NCBI RefSeq assembly: GCF_030272615.1
Contig: NC_081408.1
Span: forward strand, 202,018,341 to 202,082,340
Direction: 5' to 3'
Origin: Cryptomeria japonica
Taxonomy: Eukaryota; Streptophyta; Pinopsida; Cupressales; Cupressaceae
DNA length: 64,000 bases
The notes under the pieces: model-generated
The model's input: the letters and a program-made list of their open reading frames with translations, nothing else
What the model was told of the DNA's origin: nothing
Databases searched by the model: none
In this document: positions 1-10,079 of the stretch, one piece after another
Numbering within the stretch: the first letter of the stretch is position 1
How the letters are laid out: every line of letters begins with the position of its first letter
Translations under genes and position numbers: made by a program

Positions 1-49
1 TCTTCCCCTTGGGGACCATAAAGCAGGATACACTATAGAACTCAATAAC

Positions 50-415
50 ATGGCATATTTTGGTGAGGGTGTTGGACCTTCCAGTCGCAAAAATGTGAAA
101 ATAAGAACAAATCAAGGGTCTTATGGCGAAAACCACACTGTGGTGCTATCTGATCCCAAAAAAGTAAAAAGAAAGTATGTATCTGAGGGTGAAAACCTCT
201 CTGAGGCACCCGAAGATGGAAGGTTCGACATTCTCCCAGCCTCATATGAGGAAAAGTCATCCATGCTAGTAGAGGAGACTATCAAAACAAAAATTGGTAT
301 AGAAGAGGTTCCACACAACATATTCCTGGCTAAATCATTGACAGAGTCCAAAAGGTCATAGTTCATAAGTTTCTTCAAGGAATGACAAATCAACTTTGCA
401 TGGTCATACGCTGAT
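50..415 (+). pseudogene. Tat1 protease-RT linker, broken
   Basis: This stretch reads as the acidic linker that precedes RT. It aligns by eye with Tat2 at about 56390-56718: both contain SEGENL, then A-P-x-D-G-R, and later QINFAWSYADMP just before RT. Stops at about 360 and 381 interrupt the frame. No catalytic motif is expected or seen. The protease proper would lie to the left of the window. Confidence 0.75.
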
Positions 416-1174
416 ATGCCTGGACTGGATCCGGATTTGGTAATGCATCATTTGATAGTCAAACCGGGGGCAAAGCCAGTGAAACAGAAATTAAGAAAAA
501 TGCATCCACAAGTGGCATTACTAGTCAAAGCAGAGCTAGAGAAGTTATTGGATGTCAGATTCATATGCCCAATTGATTATCCTGAATGGATCTCCAATTT
601 AGTACCTGTCAGTAAACCAGATCGCAATATCAGAATATGTACAGATTTCAGAGACATCAACAAAGCTTGTCCAAAAGATGACTTCCCATTACCAAATATT
701 GACTTGATTGTTGATCTCACAGCAGGTCACGAAATGTTATCATTAATGGATGGATTTTCTAGTTATAATCAAATAAGGATCGTACCTGAAGATCAACACA
801 AAAAATCATTCACTTGTCCTTGGGGAACTTTCTGTTGGAATGTCATGCCCTTTGGGCTAAAAAATGCAGGTGCTACATATCAAAGAGCAATGACCACTAT
901 CTTCCATGATCTCATGCACATAGCTGTGGAAGATTATGTTGATGATCTCTTAGGTAAATCAGTAGATAGAAATACACATTTGGACATACTTTCAGTCGTC
1001 TTTGATCAGTTGGAAAAATACAAAGTAAGATTAAATCCCAAGAAATGTGTCTTTGGAGTAACGTCCGGGAAGCTCCTAGGATTTATTGTGTCCAAAAGAG
1101 GAATCGAAGCCGATCCAGCAAAATTCAAGGCTATCTTGGACATGCCACCACCCAGAAATATCAGTCAACTTTGA
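416..1174 (+). pseudogene. Tat1 reverse transcriptase
   Basis: RNA-directed DNA polymerase that copies element RNA into cDNA in the virus-like particle. Visible RT motifs in order are PVSKPD, a FRDINKACPKDDFPLP block, LSLMDGFSSYNQI carrying the first catalytic Asp, MPFGLKNAGATYQR, and YVDD at 935-946 with the other two Asp residues. The segment reads 252 residues without a break, so the catalytic core is intact. It is part of a larger pol frame that is stopped by TGA just after NISQL, where Tat2 has Arg. It is close in sequence to the Tat2 RT but not identical, so the two are different families of one lineage. Confidence 0.95.
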
Positions 1175-1790
1175 TCCTTACAAGGGAGACTCCAGCCAAT
1201 ACTAAGATTCATAGCACAACTTGCAGATAAGTGTAATCCTTTTCAACACTTGCTACATAAAAAACATCAAATTTAAATGGGATGACAACTGTCAACAGGC
1301 TTTCCAGATGCTCAAAGATTATCTTCTAAATCTGCCAATTCTGATGCCACCAGTTCCAGATCAACCACTGTTATTATACATTTCAGCTACTCCAACAGCA
1401 TTGGGGGCACTCTTAGTGCAACAAATTGCTGGGGGCAAGGAAAAAGCCGTATACTATATCAGTCGCACATTGGTGGGATATGAGCTAAACTACACACCAA
1501 TCGAGCATGCATGTCTCGCCATGGTCTTTGCTTCACAAAAATTATGACATTACATGCTTCCTCATAAGACCAAGTTAGTTGCAAGGATAGATCCATTGAA
1601 ATACCTCCTCAATAAAGCAACACTTACTGGGCGGCTGGCCAAATGGGTAATGATCCTTAGTGAATACGACATCGAGTATGTGGACAGAAAAACAATAAAA
1701 GGACAAGCCATCATGGATCAATTAGCAAATGCCCTCATGATTGATGATGTTCCGCTAAATTCAGAATTTTCAGATGAATCCATTTTAACA
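1175..1790 (+). pseudogene. Tat1 RT connection and first RNase H
   Basis: After the stop at 1174 the reading continues through the connection and the first RNase H domain: LLYISATP, YYISRTL, then after a TGA the block IDPLKYLL...LTGRLAKW...IKGQAIMDQLA. The Asp usual in the first strand of Ty3 RNase H (an L-x-x-D-A-S type motif) is replaced here by LYISATP, as it is in Tat2 (LYISTTD), so this domain probably lacks catalysis. A frameshift lies at about 1210-1260. Loss of function in this domain is tolerated in the Tat lineage because a second RNase H follows. Confidence 0.85.
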
Positions 1791-2190
1791 ATATCAGATG
1801 CAAAACAATGGCAACTATACTTTGATGGCTCATACACACCGCATGGGGCAAGAGCTAGTATTCTCTTTATAACTCCTCAAGGAGATTCTATACCAAAATC
1901 ATACTGCTTATCATTTCCTTGCACTAACAATATAGTGGAATATGAGGCATTAACAACTGGATTACGAATTACAGTTCAGTGGAAGATCTAGGAACTTCAT
2001 GTTTTTGGGGATTCCCAACTTGTCATCCGTCAAGCAACTGATGATTACCAAACAAAAGATGAAAAATTACTGCCTTACAAGCAAATGGTGGATGATTTGA
2101 AACAACACTTCACAAAGATAGATTTTGAGTAGATACCAAGAGAGTAGAATCATGCTGCAGATGCCATGGCTACAATTGCTTCACTGATTG
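1791..2190 (+). pseudogene. Tat1 archaeal-type second RNase H
   Basis: A second RNase H domain lies between the first RNase H and integrase, the hallmark of Tat elements. Visible catalytic positions are the Asp of YFDGSY near 1824, the Glu of VEYEAL near 1938, the Asp of GDSQLV near 2012 and the Asp of HAADAMA near 2155. It would remove RNA from RNA:DNA hybrids during reverse transcription. TAG stops at about 1989, 2130 and 2145 stand where Gln or Trp is expected, and TGA or TAA are not used. The four acidic residues are kept although the frame is broken. Confidence 0.87.
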
Positions 2191-2399
2191 ATCTACCTCA
2201 CAATGAGACCTGCTATGAGTTCTTGGTGGACAACCTGTTGGTTCCATCATATGAGATCACTCCTACTAAAATTATATGCGTTGTTGGTCCCGAATCCTAG
2301 TTATATGGTTCCATCTCCACATACCTTCGCGACAATACCCTACCCCCTAATCTATCAAATAACCAACGTCGCACCTTCATTCGCCAATCCTCTTGATAT

Positions 2400-3554
2400 G
2401 TCATTTTAGCTGATATCCTATATCGGCGAGGTCTAGATGGCACTCTTCTTAGATGTCTAAAAAGCGACGAAGCTCAGATTGCGTTACGTGAAGTCAATGA
2501 AGGGATATGTGGTCCACATACTAGTGGTCCTACCTTGGCCAAGAAACTCATTAGGACTGGATATTACTGGCCCAATATGGAAAAAGACTCATATCAGTTT
2601 GTCAAGAAATGTAAGCAATGTCAAATTCTTGGAGACCTCATACATGCGCCAGCACAAGAACTACAACCACTTGTGTCTCCTTGGCCCTTTTGTCAATGGG
2701 GACTCGATCTCATAGGCAAGATTCACCCTCCTTCCAATGGTCATAAATTCATTATCACAACCATAGAGTATTTCACAAAATGGATTGAAGCCATGCCTCT
2801 CACACAAGTCACTGGAAAACAGATTGCTACATTCATCCTTAATTATATCATATGCTGATATGGTATTCCTGTTTCCATTATTACTGATAACAGGCGTCCC
2901 TTCAAAAATCAGGATGTTCATGAACTCTATGACCACTTCCATATTTCCCATCGTTTCTCCACACCATATTACCCCCAAGGTAATGGCCAAGCTGAGGAGT
3001 CTAATAAAACAATCCTTAAAATCCTCAAGAAGACAGTCGACGACGCTGGCCGTAATTGGCATATCCAACTCAATCCTGGACTTTGGGCCTATCGTACAAG
3101 TGTTCGCACACCTACAAGAGCTACACCCTATTCACTTGTTTATGGTGCTGAAGCCATCTTGCCTATTAAGGTCGAGTTACCCTCTTTATGAGTCTCTTTG
3201 CAAAACATCATCACTGATGAAGACTATAGGGTCTCTCACTTACAAGAACTAGAACTGCTAGATGAACGGAGACAAACTGCTTTTAATCATCTCAAGGCTT
3301 ACCAACAATGAATGAGTTGCAGCTACAATCATAAGGTCAAGCCTCACACATTTGAGGTAGGTGACTTGGTTCTCAGAGAAAACCCCAAGAATCAACAAGA
3401 TAGAGAGAAGAAGGGCAAGTTCGAACCAAATTGGCTTGGTCCTTACATCATCACAATAGTATATGGCTCTGGGGCATATCAACTCTCAACTATAGAAGGT
3501 GAACCTTTGGAGGATCCTATCAACAGCATGCACCTTCGCAGGTTCTACACATAG
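2400..3554 (+). pseudogene. Tat1 integrase
   Basis: Integrase joins cDNA ends to the genome. The zinc-binding HHCC part is seen as a His pair followed by GYYWPNMEKD and CKQCQ near 2611-2625. The catalytic core shows WGLDLIGKI (first Asp), IITDN near 2880 (second Asp) and GQAEESNKTI near 2989 (Glu). The C-terminus has SYNHKV, GDLVLRENP and LGPYIITIVYGSGAYQL, the GPY-type module of gypsy integrases. A frameshift near 2530, TGA stops near 2857, 3190 and 3309, and the final TAG at 3552-3554 mark its state. The end corresponds exactly to the end of the Tat2 integrase (RRFYT versus KRYYT). Confidence 0.93.
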
Positions 3555-3617
3555 CTCTTCAGAATATCCTAATTCAAAAAATACAAAAAAATTTATAAAA
3601 CAAAAAATCGTTACTTA

Positions 3618-3647
3618 GTGAAAACCTGGCAAACAGGCGCCTTGTGA
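3618..3647 (+). promoter_or_regulatory. Conserved post-integrase motif, copy 1
   Basis: About 65 bases after the integrase stop lies GTGAAAACC followed by GGCAAACAGGCGCC and TTGTGA. Nearly the same string, with an extra C, occurs about 75 bases after the integrase stop of Tat2 at 59936, while the flanking sequence is A-rich and unconserved. Conservation of a short non-coding block between two diverged families suggests a cis-acting function, for example RNA processing or packaging. The role is unknown. Confidence 0.55.
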
Positions 3648-5231
3648 CACAAAAAAATTGAAAAATCGAAAAAAGTAAAGAGAAATAATTTCGTCCAATA
3701 GTGAAACCACTTCGGTGGCACCCTGGGCAAGTACCATGGTGAAAACTGGGTCACCAGTGCCATGCGTAGAGACATTACTCCTCCCTCCTTCAGGTTTCTC
3801 TTTCATCACTTCACTTTGCACACACTCACAACATATTCGTTCATAATAAACTTACCCATTCCCATCATGGCTTGTTATTGATCTACCCAAGATTGGTTAG
3901 ACATTCATAATAAACCATCCCTTTACACCCCCTTTTCCATCCATAATAAATCAGATCCTATCTGTGGCTAAGGCAAATCCTGCGTCTAGTGATGGGTGTG
4001 GAACTGAGCACATCACATGTTTCGAGGAGTACAGTTTCTTCCAGCTTCCTTCAGTCTATTCGCATGCAATCCGCAATAAAGCAACATCTGTATCGCCAGT
4101 CCGCAATAAAGTTTCATCTTCTCCGCAATAAAGTATCACCGTCATGGATTCATTCAGTTTCAGATGAGACAACAACAACAATGGGCTTCAACAAATCAAA
4201 TATTTCAACAAACTCAGACAACATTATGGTTCAGTGCTATCTATCCTTTTTGTGAAAGTAAACATTGTGACCACAATCGAATAAGACTTATACAAGTGAC
4301 AAGAGACACTAAACTTGAGGACTACAGTGGATGTTGGTGTCGAGTCTTGGTTTTCTTTTGATTTTATCTTTTGGTGACATGTCTTTTAGCTTTTCTGAGA
4401 TGTCTCTGACTAGAGATTCTATCTCCAGGATGTCTTTGACTAGAAAGGCAAGGATGGGGTATCGTCACCTATTTGTATTTGCTATCTGTGGATTGTCTCT
4501 TAGTAATGCTATGACTTGTCCAAGAATATGAGGACACTGTGAGTCTAAGTGTGAACTGGGGCATTCCTTGTTTGTGACTGTCTTATCTCCATGCAAACAG
4601 GTACAATGACTTTCTGGGTTGAACAAATGCCTTGATTGTCATAACCTACTTGCCATAATAAAGCTCAATGATGATAATGCACAAGAAGCTCTTTCACTTT
4701 CATATCTTGTATCTTTCATCTCCCTTTCTTGATTGACTTCCATCATCCTTCTTGAGTCCGTGTAGCCTGCTATCACATGACTGAGTATAATGACACACCA
4801 AAAATATTTGCATTTCATGTAGTTGCACCTGCATTACCACATATAAGCATTTCATACATACATATAGATATCACAACTGCATCTCATCCTGCACACAACA
4901 CCTATTAGCACAATTTACATTTGCATTATCATATTCATTTGCATTTCATACATTCACACTTGCATCATGCATACGCATATAAAACATAAAAGAACACAAT
5001 ATATTGCATTGCATTATATACATATTTGCATCCATATCATAAGCGTCACATAAGAACATCTCATCACATAGGTACACATGCATATAGCTGCCGCAAAAAT
5101 GAATCATCTCATATATATAATCATAAGTGTCATGATACAATGATGTCAAAAATACATATGGCTACAATCACCCGCAGGTGTACAATACAAAAAGAATGGT
5201 ACAACACTGATACAATGGGAGCCTTCTATGG
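3648..5231 (+). other. Tat1 3' non-coding region
   Basis: No coding signal is seen on either strand. The stretch has T- and C-rich parts with several CATAATAAA or CAATAAAG strings (for example near 3845, 3930 and 4070-4130), then from about 4800 an AT-rich part rich in GCATTTCAT and CATACAT words. It separates pol from the 3' end of the antisense ORF. The AATAAA-like strings could act as polyadenylation signals for the sense RNA, but this is only inference. Confidence 0.5.
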
Positions 5232-7152
5232 CTATGATGAACTCCCTCCCTCGGAGCCACTTGGCCTCAGTGGAATCTGAGCCCCTGAGGGACCCGCCCC
5301 AGGATCACCCTGCCTATCTCCTCTATCTGGTGGTGGTGGTGGACCCATGACCCCACCACTAGATGCCTGCCTCCTCCGACTTCCTCCTGTAGCTATCACT
5401 GTACGCGATGGTCTATGGAAGCTCCTCGCCCGCTGATCTGCTGGCACTGCACCATAGTAGAGGTCCCTCTAGTACCCTATCTCCTTTTTGGCCCATAGGA
5501 CATATGCATATCCTGCCCCTGTGTCCTCCGCTGCCTGCCTCCCTGCCCTCAGCGCTGTCTCAGCCTCTGTATAGCGCTGGATCGCCTGATCTCTCTCCCA
5601 CTCAGTATCTTTGAGCCTCATCCTGAGCCGATCCCTCTCCCTCTCTAGCTCCTATATCTCATCTGCCTGGCCCTGGTAGATCTCCCTGAGCTCAATCAGC
5701 TCATCCTCCTCTGGGTCAGCCCCCTCTGCCTTTGCCTCTGCCTGTGGCTCCCCCTCTGCGGGTGCCTACCCCTATACCTATCTTTGTCCCTACTCCTGTG
5801 CCTGTACTGGCACCTGTCCCTGTACCTGTCCCTATCTCTGTACCTTCCTGGGACCCTATGCTATTGGTACCTGTAGGGGTAATCCATCGCGACCCCTCAC
5901 CACTCGAGCCTGTCTCTCCTCCCCACCCTCCCTCTAAGGTGCAACTCACCTCTCTCCCACTACTCCTCTCCTCCTCCATCGGCCTCTGTCCCCATCGCCT
6001 CCTCCATCATCATCATCCTCACCACCACCATCTCCCTCCAGTGCCTCTCCTGGATCTGTCAACTATGGGAATGGATTCTCTACCCAATACGTTGTATACT
6101 TTGCATCCATCCCGACATCCTCGATCTCTGGCCACATGTCCCAGGGTAGAGGTAGCATCTCCACCAGCTGTGTCACTGCCTAATCATATGATAGTAGCGG
6201 CCCAAACTCTGCCTGATCCCCAGGGCATCCTTTGAATCCGGCCAAACTGTCAGCCAACCCTGTCCACCAGCTGCCTCTCTAGCACATAGGGCGTCCGCCC
6301 AATCAAGTACCTGCTCTGGAAGGTGTAGGGTAGCTCCACTACATCATCCTCCCATTGCTCACAGCCCAGATAAGGTCGCCATATGACCACATTGATGTCA
6401 TCTAGCACCCGTCGCCAATGCTCCAACCTGCCAATCCGTGGCTGTGAGGTGATCATATCATACTGGTGCACAAAACTGCATCCATGTCCCCTGCCTCTGA
6501 AGTGTATCGGCCTCATCATTGGCAGATGCTCGTAGGCCCAAACCTATAATAGTGTCACCCCAAAGCCCAATCCCACTGATCCGTGATACACAAACTAATG
6601 CAGCTCATAATACAAGTGTGCCAGCACACATGGTCCCCAGGCATATCTGGTATGCTATGTCATCAGCGTCTCGAGTGCTCCCCCCCAGCCCATAGCCAAT
6701 CCCCGTGTCGCCCTGTCTAGACACAGGAAACCACTGATCGCTCCGCCGATCACTGCTAGCAATGCTAAACCCGTGGCTGTCATGGGATCCCAGGCCATGT
6801 GTCCTGCCCTCATCTCCAATCCAGGGTCCTGAAACACCCGTCTCAATGCCTCTCTGTCACCATCTCGATTGTATGGGATCAGCTCCCCATCGATCAGCAC
6901 CCGCATAATCTTGTATACATCCTCAAGGGTGACTATCATCTCACCCATTGGCAAATGGAATGTGCACGTCTCAGAGTGCCATCTCTCAGCCAGCGTAGTC
7001 AGCAAACCCATGTTTGCCCGAAACTCAGGCACATACAATATATGTCTCAGACCCATCTCCTCGATGGCAGCTCTATCCTAAAATGACAACTTAGGTCGCA
7101 ACCTCTGCGTTGATGGGAATCTCTCTCGTGACTCTAACATCGGCAAATACTC
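5232..7152 (-). pseudogene. Tat1 antisense ORF, exon 2, PMD protein
   Basis: Read on the minus strand, the N-terminal part shows the plant mobile domain pattern: RERFP, then GLLTTLAERWHSETCTFHLP, GEM, TLEDVYKI, and further on GGAISGFLCLDR, GRLEHWRRVLDDI, WRPYLGCE and SRYLIGRTPYVLERQ. The same blocks occur in order in Tat2. PMD proteins are a plant family found in host genes and in transposons; extra antisense ORFs are known in Tat elements. The C-terminal part is Gly/Thr- and Glu-rich and ends in a Pro/Gly segment with GDPGAG. Breaks are mostly TAG or TGA (for example after ETLMT and after LVDRVG). The start at 7152 follows a 3' splice site shared with Tat2. Confidence 0.82.
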
Positions 7153-7184
7153 CTACAGTCAAGCAAATCAATCATGTCAGTCAT

Positions 7185-7560
7185 AGTGGCATTCACTGTT
7201 TATCACAAAATGCTACTTTTTATCCAAATGCATATTGCTATCTATTCTAGTGACACTCACTGTTCATCACAAAGTGTTGCTATTTATCCTAGTGGTACTC
7301 CTTGTTCATCATAAAGTATTACGTGTGTGACACTCCCTGTTCATCACAAAGTGTTACTCACATTTGCACTCCCTGTTCATCACAAAGTGTTGCTCATATT
7401 TCAGTACTCCCTGTTCATCACAAAGTACTCTATCTTGGTACTCACTGTTCATCACAAAGTGCCTTGATCTATCCTAGTCTTCCTCGAGGACCTGCTTGAG
7501 TGTATCCTCTCAGCAGCTTATCCAATCGACAACGTATGTTCATCATAGAACTGTCAATTT
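7185..7560. repeat. Minisatellite, CTGTTCATCACAAAGTGTT unit
   Basis: Seven to eight imperfect copies of CTGTTCATCACAAAGTGTT, separated by 12-40 variable bases rich in CACTC and TTTATCC, run from about 7193 to 7545. Spacing is irregular, about 32-60 bases. The array lies inside the predicted antisense intron. Tat2 has an unrelated array at the matching place (63228-63420). Confidence 0.85.
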
Positions 7561-7579
7561 GACCTAGAAGATGCAAATT

Positions 7580-7865
7580 CATACTTTTAAACGCAAATGC
7601 GCTTACATGACGCAAACGCTTTTAAAGACTGCACAGACGCGCATGTCTAACACAAACGCGCCTGCCGAACACAGACATGCCTATGCTCTGCATAGACGCG
7701 CCTATTTGACATAGACATGCCTTCTTGGCACAAACGCGCCTGAATAGCATAGACGTGGCTGCATTTAACACAAACACGGGTCCAGACATAGTCGTGCCTG
7801 GCACAAACATAGACGTGCCTAGCGAACATAGACGTGCCTGGCACCAACGCAGACGTGCCTGGACA
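7580..7865. repeat. Array of about 20-bp units, GCRCGTCTATG core
   Basis: Read on the minus strand, the unit is close to AGGCACGTCTATGTTNNNNC, repeated about 13 times with a period near 20 bases. The ACGCGCC and ACGTGCC cores are rich in CpG, which is unusual for this AT-rich window. It follows the first minisatellite in the same intron and corresponds in place to the TAGCGCAT-type array of Tat2 at 63605-63990. Confidence 0.8.
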
Positions 7866-7975
7866 TTTTTTGACACTTTTTGGACCCTAGTCTAAGCGCA
7901 TTTATTGCCCTATTTGACATGCATTAATGACAAAATTAAATGCGTCAAAGTACGAGGAAGTTTGGTGGTACTTAC

Positions 7976-8041
7976 CGGCTCTCTTGCCTCTGCTGGCCTC
8001 TAGAATCGGCGAATGCGGTCGAGTCTATGCACGAAAGCCAT
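7976..8041 (-). pseudogene. Tat1 antisense gene, predicted exon 1
   Basis: From the ATG at 8041 the minus strand reads 22 codons (beginning MAFVHRLDRIRRF) to a perfect GTAAGT donor. The exon ends in phase 0 and joins exon 2, giving AREP followed by EYLPMLESRERFP. The fourteenth codon is TAG, of the kind produced by C-to-T decay, so the copy is dead, but the frame is otherwise sound. A TATA box lies about 95 bases upstream. The short Arg-rich first exon has no recognisable domain. The matching exon of Tat2 would be beyond the right edge of the window. Confidence 0.6.
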
Positions 8042-8130
8042 CGCTGCTGACTGCTCCTGCTCTATTTTCGCTCTACAATATGCTCTTGTGGATGCGTGGA
8101 TGACAATGAGGATGTGTTTTCCCCCGTGGT

Positions 8131-8141
8131 CTATCTTATAG
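8131..8141 (-). promoter_or_regulatory. TATA box for antisense gene
   Basis: The minus strand reads GGCTATAAGATAG here, about 95 bases before the ATG of predicted exon 1. With a start site 25-35 bases downstream, the 5' leader would be about 60 bases long. The box lies in the internal region just before the 3' LTR, so the antisense gene would have its own promoter rather than use the LTR. This is inferred from sequence alone. Confidence 0.5.
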
Positions 8142-8362
8142 CCTACCCTAGCCCTCACCTTCATTTCTCGAGTCAGTCTTCATTATCCCGTGACTTTGTC
8201 ACTTTATCTGGTCAATCCCGTCTTTCTTATCGAGAGATTGTCTACAATCTTTTTAGATATTTTCATCCAATCTCTTGAGGGGGCATATCATTCCCATTCT
8301 GGGGCAACTCTGTATCAGTTCATCTTATCTTCTTTGAAACAACGCGACAAGCCGCATTGTCT

Positions 8363-8377
8363 CAAAGAGGGGCAAAA
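8363..8377 (+). other. Tat1 polypurine tract
   Basis: CAAAGAGGGGCAAAA lies directly before the LTR start TGTAGACAC, the expected place and composition for the primer of plus-strand DNA synthesis. One C interrupts the purine run. Confidence 0.85.
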
Positions 8378-9150
8378 TGTAGACACCTAAAAATGTCATG
8401 TTTAATTAAATAAATATTTTATTTATTTAATTATCTAAGCCTAATTCTTCTATTAATTAAATAAATCCTTATTTATTTAATTAATTCATTTATCCTCTTC
8501 TAGCCTTATTTCTCATTTAAATAAATACATTTATTTATTTAAATTATCCTTTTCCTAAAATTAAATAAATATTTTATTTATTTAATTGATCCCACTTCTT
8601 CTATTAATTAAATAAATCTTTATTTATTTAATTAATTCATTAACCTTTTCTACCTATGACACATGTCATTCATCTCTTAATTCCTACACTATCTACCCCT
8701 TTCATTATTTTATTATTTCTTTTACCTACCCTCTAATCATAGCCGACCTCCTTTTACACCTCTCAATCTTATCCCTCCATTTCATATAGTGTCTTCTATA
8801 TAAGGAGATGCTTCCTTCATTATCAAACCCTAATCGCTCAAGCTAATTATTCACTGGACTACACTACGATCCTACTTGCGACCACATTTTTTTCTTTGTT
8901 GAGCTCTTGTGCATATAAAATCTAAGAGCAAATATATCAAGCAAGATCAATGGAGATAGGAAGAATGGAGATCAAAACCCTATTGGATATGTGATGGTAT
9001 AATCTTTGGGATTTCATGTGATTTGTATTGTCTTAGGTAATCTTCATATGTTATGGTGGATCTTTGTTGATTTTTAGGCTAGGGTTTTGTGGTTGGATTC
9101 ATTTAGCCTTTCAATATTGTTATTATTGTTATCCATTTTCACCATATACA
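8378..9150 (+). repeat. Tat1 3' LTR (773 bp)
   Basis: It begins TGTAGACACC after the polypurine tract and ends ACCATATACA at the junction with the copia-type ORF. The first eight bases, TGTAGACR, match the start of the Tat2 LTR at 47863. The U3 part has long AT-rich self-complementary stretches built on TTAATTAAATAAAT (8400-8640). A TATA box lies at 8796. The 5' partner is outside the window, so LTR divergence and the target duplication could not be read. Confidence 0.92.
8796..8804 (+). promoter_or_regulatory. TATA box in Tat1 LTR
   Basis: CTATATAAG, about 345 bases before the LTR end, is in the usual place for the Pol II promoter of an LTR. The Tat2 LTR has CTATAAATAG at the comparable place (48796). 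Confidence 0.7.
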
Positions 9151-10079
9151 GAAATTATTCACGAAATTGCGAAGAAAGATGATACCCTAGGAGCTTTTTC
9201 AAAAATACACAATGGATTTTCTTATGCTAAGGATCCTAGAATTTACATACATTGTCATATTGAAGAACTAGGAGCTAAAGAGATTTTGAACATGTATAGA
9301 AAAGTAATTTGTGATGTTAATGGAAATGTGAAACCGAAACATAAGATAGTTGAAACCCCAGTTTTTGTGGAGATTCTTAGTATCCCTAATTTTTCAGAGG
9401 AAGTTATAAGGATTGTGTTAAGAAGAGTTCATGGGGAGTTCTTTTGCCTGGATTCCATTCACAAGATAACAAAAGAAGTAGTTAGGGCAGTGACAGGCTT
9501 ACCTTCCACTGGTAGCAGGCCTGACAAAACTAAAAATGTTCCAAATGACACTGTAATGATACTGAACAACAGAACCTTTGACAAGATATCCTTGAGAGTA
9601 AATGATGTAAAGGATATCATGTAAGGGTCATCAGTATGATTCTTGGATACAAAGTTACACATGCCAACAAATTAAACTTTGTTTCTAGCTTATGTATCAA
9701 GAGTGCCTATGACATGGTAAACAACAATGCAAAGATTGACATATGTGAATGGTTGAAGGATGAATTGATAGACAATCTGAGGGAGATCAAAGGTGATAAG
9801 AAAGGTGCATTCAGATTTGGCAACTTACTTGTATGTTTGATGTTGTATATTACCAAGTAAGTACCTGATATTGGTAGAAAGGATTATGGTTTTGACATAC
9901 CCATAGGAAAACAACTTCTGGACATGCTAAACAATATCAAAGATGACATGGAAAAGAACATAAATGAACACTTTCAGGAATTAAAGGCTAGAATGAAAAA
10001 TAGGATAAGGCTATCTCAATCTATAGTTGACAAATATCAAAAGGAGATATGCTTTGTGATAAAGAAAGCTAAAATCTAG
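9151..10079 (+). pseudogene. ORF1, unit A, 5'-truncated by Tat1
   Basis: This is the ORF1 family protein described for unit C, beginning at the codons just after Tat1. Conserved blocks are HIEELGAKEILNMYRK, RIVLRRVHGEFF, LDSIHKITKEVVRAVTGLP, GYKVTHANKLNFVSSLC and KSAYDMVNNNAKIDICEWLK. A one-base shift at about 9622 and a TAA at 9858 break the frame. It ends at TAG 10077-10079, immediately followed by ATG, as in units B and C. No known catalytic motif is seen. The first 30 or so codons lie to the left of Tat1, outside the window. Confidence 0.8.

Larger units (their letters stand above)
7153..7975 (-). other. Predicted intron of Tat1 antisense gene
   Basis: On the minus strand, CCG|GTAAGT at 7976/7975 is a textbook plant 5' splice site, and TTGCTTGACTGTAG|GAG at 7153/7152 is a good 3' splice site. 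Both junctions fall in phase 0, so exon 1 (22 codons) joins exon 2 in frame. The Tat2 antisense ORF has an equivalent acceptor before the homologous codons. The predicted intron is 823 bp and holds both tandem arrays of this region. No transcript was available to confirm splicing. Confidence 0.7.
1..9150 (+). mobile_element. Tat1: Ty3/gypsy Tat-lineage element, 3' part
   Basis: The domain order is RT, RNase H, a second archaeal-type RNase H, integrase with a GPY-type C-terminus, a long 3' region with an antisense ORF, polypurine tract and LTR. The second RNase H is the established mark of the plant Tat lineage. The element enters the window in the linker before RT; its 5' LTR, gag and protease lie to the left. 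It ends at 9150 with CA, directly abutting a copia-type ORF at the codons where units B and C read on without interruption, so Tat1 inserted into that ORF. The coding frame is broken by at least seven stops and some frameshifts. Confidence 0.93.

Noticed and set aside
5716-6235. Pro/Val-rich 167-codon frame on the plus strand
   Set aside because: It is the shadow of the Gly/Thr-rich part of the antisense ORF; the conserved blocks shared with Tat2 are on the minus strand.
7185-7560. Regularly spaced repeats resembling a CRISPR array
   Set aside because: Spacing is irregular, repeats are imperfect, the context is a plant retrotransposon, and no cas-like gene is present.
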